Source: CAZGKX01 sp964525945 (GTDB lineage: Bacteria > Pseudomonadota > Gammaproteobacteria > Legionellales > Legionellaceae). From it: DNA of 56,695 nt. Below, piece after piece: positions 54,208 to 56,695 of the stretch. How positions within the stretch are numbered: position 1 is the first letter of the stretch; each line of letters starts with the position of its first letter. A model generated the notes under the pieces. It was not told where the DNA came from. It saw only the letters and a list, made by a program, of their open reading frames with translations, and ran no database searches. Made by a program: the position numbers and the translations under genes. The stretch spans positions 1 to 56,695 of the forward strand of contig CAZGKX010000009.1 in the NCBI GenBank assembly GCA_964525945.1, read 5' to 3'.

Positions 54208-55692
54208 ATGTCTACATTAAATCAAGCACAATCTGATGCGATCAAAGAAATTGTTTTCGATTACCTTGTGCGAGGGGAAGACACTGCCGACATCAAATGG
54301 CGTTTAAAAAAGCTTGCCAGTAAACAAAATTGTAAAAAATTATTTCAACAAGTAACTCTAGACGACAACTCGCTCAATGATTCATTGGTTATTGCGATTC
54401 TTGCCAGCAGTGATATCAACCCCAGCAATGGCCAAAATAAACAAGAGTTATATGAAGAGTTGATTGACGAGTCCGAGAATTTATTGGAACTCTTGGAAAA
54501 CATTTATAACCGAGGCAACCATCACCTCGGTTATCTATTAAAACAAATAAAACACACTCGCCCACCGCATAATTGGGCCCTTTATTTTGGTTTAGGCGCC
54601 CTATTCAGTGGAGGCGTTGGCGGATTGTATTATTTTAAACCACATTATTTTGAAATAGTGGGCAATTGGTTTGTAGACACCTTTCCTTTCGCCGTAAAAT
54701 GGATTGGTGCTACGTTCTCTCTTCTCCACAATATTCCATTGCTGGGTATCGCTTGGAACCTCATCACCCTCTCTTGGATATGGTACCAAACCTATGCCAG
54801 CAGCACATCCAATGTTTCTTCCTTTCAAATAAATCGCGCCTTGTTTATTACCTTTAACACCGCGTTGATTATCGCTGCCTATGGACTCACTTATTTAGCT
54901 GCGGGTATTATGACCCAACCTGCGGCACTCTTGCTGATCGCAGGCTCTGGCACAGTCAATGTAATTGCTCGAGCACACATGCTTTGGAACCTCCGAAAAC
55001 CGGAAATCCTGACCAACCCTAAACAAAAACAAAATTGGAAAGATGTCGTTGCTTACGAGCGCGACAAAAATTTATACCAACGCGTTTGGCGTTCGTTTAG
55101 GGTTGAAGTGATAGCCGCTGCATTTATTACCGCGTCTGTCGTTGTCTGGTGTGTTTGCCCACCCTCTATCATACTCAGCTTGAGTTGTTTGGTATTTGGT
55201 TGGTTGGTGGTTTTGGCGAGAGAAGCGCGATTTGCACACATTAAACGGCAATCCGCTGCAGAATTGCAAGCGGTTATAAAAGAAATAAATACCGATGTAA
55301 ATGTCAAAAAATCATCCGATTTAATACCCAACATCACCCAAGAACAAAAAGATCTCGCGCAACAAGTCAAAGAACAAAAGGAAGAAATTGCTTATTTACG
55401 ACAGCACTTGTCCGACCACAACATTCCCTTTACCAATTTTAAACAAGGCGCCACCCAGTTGAATTTTTTCACCCCCAAAGACAAAGATGAAACCCGTGCA
55501 ACACGCGCCCAAAAAACGCCGTCGAGACATAGCTGGTTCCACGTTGAAAGGGATTACGAAAATAGCGTTCACGGCAATGCCAGCAGGTATAGACGATTTT
55601 TTGAGCGCTCACTGTCTGAGTCAGACGATGAGCTGATAAATACAGGAAAGATGGATATAGAACAAGGGGGGTACAACTCCATACGTCTATAA
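54208..55692 (+). CDS. Unknown multi-pass membrane protein with C-terminal coiled coil
   Basis: 494 residues; no family recognised. An acidic, helical N-terminal domain (1-115) precedes hydrophobic segments at about 123-143, 163-195 (probably two), 211-232, 238-255, 300-316 and 319-337. A coiled coil follows at about 345-402 (AAELQAVIKEI ... EQKDLAQQVKEQKEEIAYLRQHL), then a charged, Arg/Ser-rich tail. The layout resembles membrane-targeted effectors of intracellular bacteria, but an inner-membrane role is equally possible. It has its own promoter and no operon partner. Confidence 0.7.
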   Translation: MSTLNQAQSDAIKEIVFDYLVRGEDTADIKWRLKKLASKQNCKKLFQQVTLDDNSLNDSLVIAILASSDINPSNGQNKQELYEELIDESENLLELLENIYNRGNHHLGYLLKQIKHTRPPHNWALYFGLGALFSGGVGGLYYFKPHYFEIVGNWFVDTFPFAVKWIGATFSLLHNIPLLGIAWNLITLSWIWYQTYASSTSNVSSFQINRALFITFNTALIIAAYGLTYLAAGIMTQPAALLLIAGSGTVNVIARAHMLWNLRKPEILTNPKQKQNWKDVVAYERDKNLYQRVWRSFRVEVIAAAFITASVVVWCVCPPSIILSLSCLVFGWLVVLAREARFAHIKRQSAAELQAVIKEINTDVNVKKSSDLIPNITQEQKDLAQQVKEQKEEIAYLRQHLSDHNIPFTNFKQGATQLNFFTPKDKDETRATRAQKTPSRHSWFHVERDYENSVHGNASRYRRFFERSLSESDDELINTGKMDIEQGGYNSIRL

Positions 55693-55804
55693 ATACGGGC
55701 AAACGACCTTTTAAGGGCGAGCGCGTGACAGCAGTAGCTAGATTGTGTACAATTGCAGCTCTCGTATTGATCCATTTACTGAAACAACCTACTGTTTTTA
55801 ATCG

Positions 55805-56374
55805 ATGATTCTAAAACACATACCCAATGCATTAACAGTTACCCGCTTGGTTTTGATAGTGCCTTTTTTGGTGTTTCTTTACCAGCATAAGTATACACAT
55901 GCATTTTATATATTTCTTCTGGCGGGTTTTACCGATGGTTTAGACGGTTGGCTGGCTAGATATTTTCGTTGGCAGAGTTCATTTGGTTTATTTTTGGACC
56001 CTTTGGCTGATAAGCTTCTTATCGCCTCCAGTTTTATTGCCTTGGCATTGTCAGGCAAATTGCCGTGGTGGCTGGTTATTTTGGTTTTTTCGAGGGATAT
56101 TACGATTAGCATTGGTGTCGTATGCTGGTATTGGTTCATTCGCCGCGAGCCGCAATTTCATCCGTCCTATTTGAGCAAAGTAAACACAGTTCTGCAGTTA
56201 ACCTTAGTCACGGTTTGTTTGTTTGAGCAGGCCTTTCCCCAGTTTTCATCCAATTTAATCCACATAACCCAAACTATTTTAGTGTTGACAACATTGACCA
56301 CGGCAGGAAGTTTCGTCGATTATGTCTGGACCTGGGGGAAAAAAGCATGCGCAACAGCCAATCAGGCCAGGTAG
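55805..56374 (+). CDS. pgsA: CDP-diacylglycerol--glycerol-3-phosphate phosphatidyltransferase
   Basis: Makes phosphatidylglycerol phosphate, the committed step to phosphatidylglycerol, in the inner membrane. 189 residues, several membrane helices. The CDP-alcohol phosphotransferase motif D-G-x2-A-R-x8-G-x3-D-x3-D is exact: D47, G48, A51, R52, G61, D65, D69. N-terminal HIPNALTVTRL is also typical. No strong ribosome site before the ATG. Overlaps the hda start by 28 nt. Confidence 0.97.
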   Translation: MILKHIPNALTVTRLVLIVPFLVFLYQHKYTHAFYIFLLAGFTDGLDGWLARYFRWQSSFGLFLDPLADKLLIASSFIALALSGKLPWWLVILVFSRDITISIGVVCWYWFIRREPQFHPSYLSKVNTVLQLTLVTVCLFEQAFPQFSSNLIHITQTILVLTTLTTAGSFVDYVWTWGKKACATANQAR

Positions 56375-56646
56375 CGCAGCAATTAGCCCTTGCCATCCAA
56401 CTGAATGATGAAGCAACGCTGCAGGATTTTTGTTGGCATGGCAATGCGTTGTTGCAACAACAAATAACCCACGCTCTCCAAGGACAAGGTCCTCACCAAC
56501 TCTATATCTGGGGCACTGCCGGCAGTGGCAAATCCCATTTGCTCCAAGCTTGCTGCCAGGCCACCCATGACAATCAGCAGTCAGCCATCTATTTGCCTTT
56601 GCCTGCCATTAAACACAATTTATATACGTTGTCGCCCGTAACATGA
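56347..56646 (+). pseudogene. hda: DnaA-related regulator Hda, N-terminal part, interrupted
   Basis: Hda stimulates ATP hydrolysis by DnaA after initiation. The N-terminal DnaA-like pattern (QLALAIQLNDEATLQDFCWHGN) and Walker A GTAGSGKSHLL are clear, then AIYLPLPAIKHNLYTLSP. At about 56640 the similarity stops: the frame meets a stop at 56644-56646, and the following sequence is the intron-like element. Either the gene is truly disrupted or a contig has been wrongly joined to a repeat at this end. No ATP-binding Walker B or sensor region is present in the window. Confidence 0.75.
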
Positions 56647-56695
56647 GGCTTGCTGAAGAGCCGGATGTGGGAAATCTACAAGTCCGGTTCTGTGA
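56641..56695 (+). mobile_element. Group II intron fragment (domain V-like hairpin), truncated by window end
   Basis: 56658-56690 folds as the catalytic domain V of group II introns: GAGCCGGA / TCCGGTTC stem carrying the AGC triad (56659-56661), a two-base AG bulge (56681-56682), and a distal stem TGTGG / CTACA with a GAAA-containing loop. Domain V normally lies near the 3' end of an intron, just before domain VI, but only about 17 nt separate it from hda coding sequence, so the 5' part of the intron is missing. The 3' part is outside the window. Confidence 0.65.

Overview
This window looks like a piece of a draft (scaffolded, with two 10-N gaps) chromosome from a gammaproteobacterium of the Legionellales type (Legionella/Coxiella/Berkiella relatives). 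Evidence for that placement: the gene orders thrS-infC-rpmI-rplT-pheS-pheT-ihfA, fMet tRNA-rimP-nusA-infB-rbfA-truB-rpsO-pnp and tpiA-secG-tRNA-Leu-nuoA..N are gammaproteobacterial, and single large lineage-specific genes with eukaryote-like or effector-like features (a Ser/Thr kinase fused to helical repeats, basic nuclear-signal-like tails) sit between housekeeping operons, as in intracellular Legionellales. Genus-level placement is an inference only.

Layout. 1-3.3 kb: two reverse-strand genes of unknown role, one a divergent YfiH/Cu-oxidase_4-like protein. 3.4-4.4 kb: rpsI-rplM. 4.6-7.7 kb: a 999-residue kinase/repeat protein behind a near-consensus promoter that carries a perfect palindrome. 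7.7-8.1 kb: a decayed secreted nucleoside-deaminase gene. 8.0-15.7 kb: [2Fe-2S] ferredoxin, ihfA, pheT, pheS, rplT, rpmI, infC (AUU start), thrS, tRNA-Val. 15.8-20.6 kb: a mixed stretch with a small membrane protein, an XRE regulator, an HdeD-like membrane protein, a gene broken by an assembly gap, ppa, a small secreted protein, a HIT hydrolase and folE, with palindromic intergenic repeats. 20.8-29.4 kb: the pnp-rpsO-truB-rbfA-infB-nusA-rimP-tRNA-fMet block. 29.5-33.1 kb: a hybrid sensor kinase divergent from a protein that resembles cyclodipeptide synthases. 33.2-47.6 kb: a complete nuoA-N operon for respiratory complex I (nuoN contains an assembly gap). 47.6-53.7 kb: tRNA-Leu, secG, tpiA, glmM, folP, ftsH, rlmE, divergent from yhbY. 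54.2-55.7 kb: an unknown multi-pass membrane protein. 55.8-56.7 kb: pgsA and the start of hda, which is interrupted by a sequence with the features of group II intron domain V.

Functionally most of the window is core information processing (translation initiation, tRNA charging, ribosome assembly, RNA decay) and energy metabolism. The unusual material is in the isolated lineage-specific genes and in a few RNA and regulatory details: the infC AUU start, the initiator tRNA with a U1-U72 mismatch, a structured pheS leader with a terminator, a terminator very close to the thrS start, and the intron fragment in hda.
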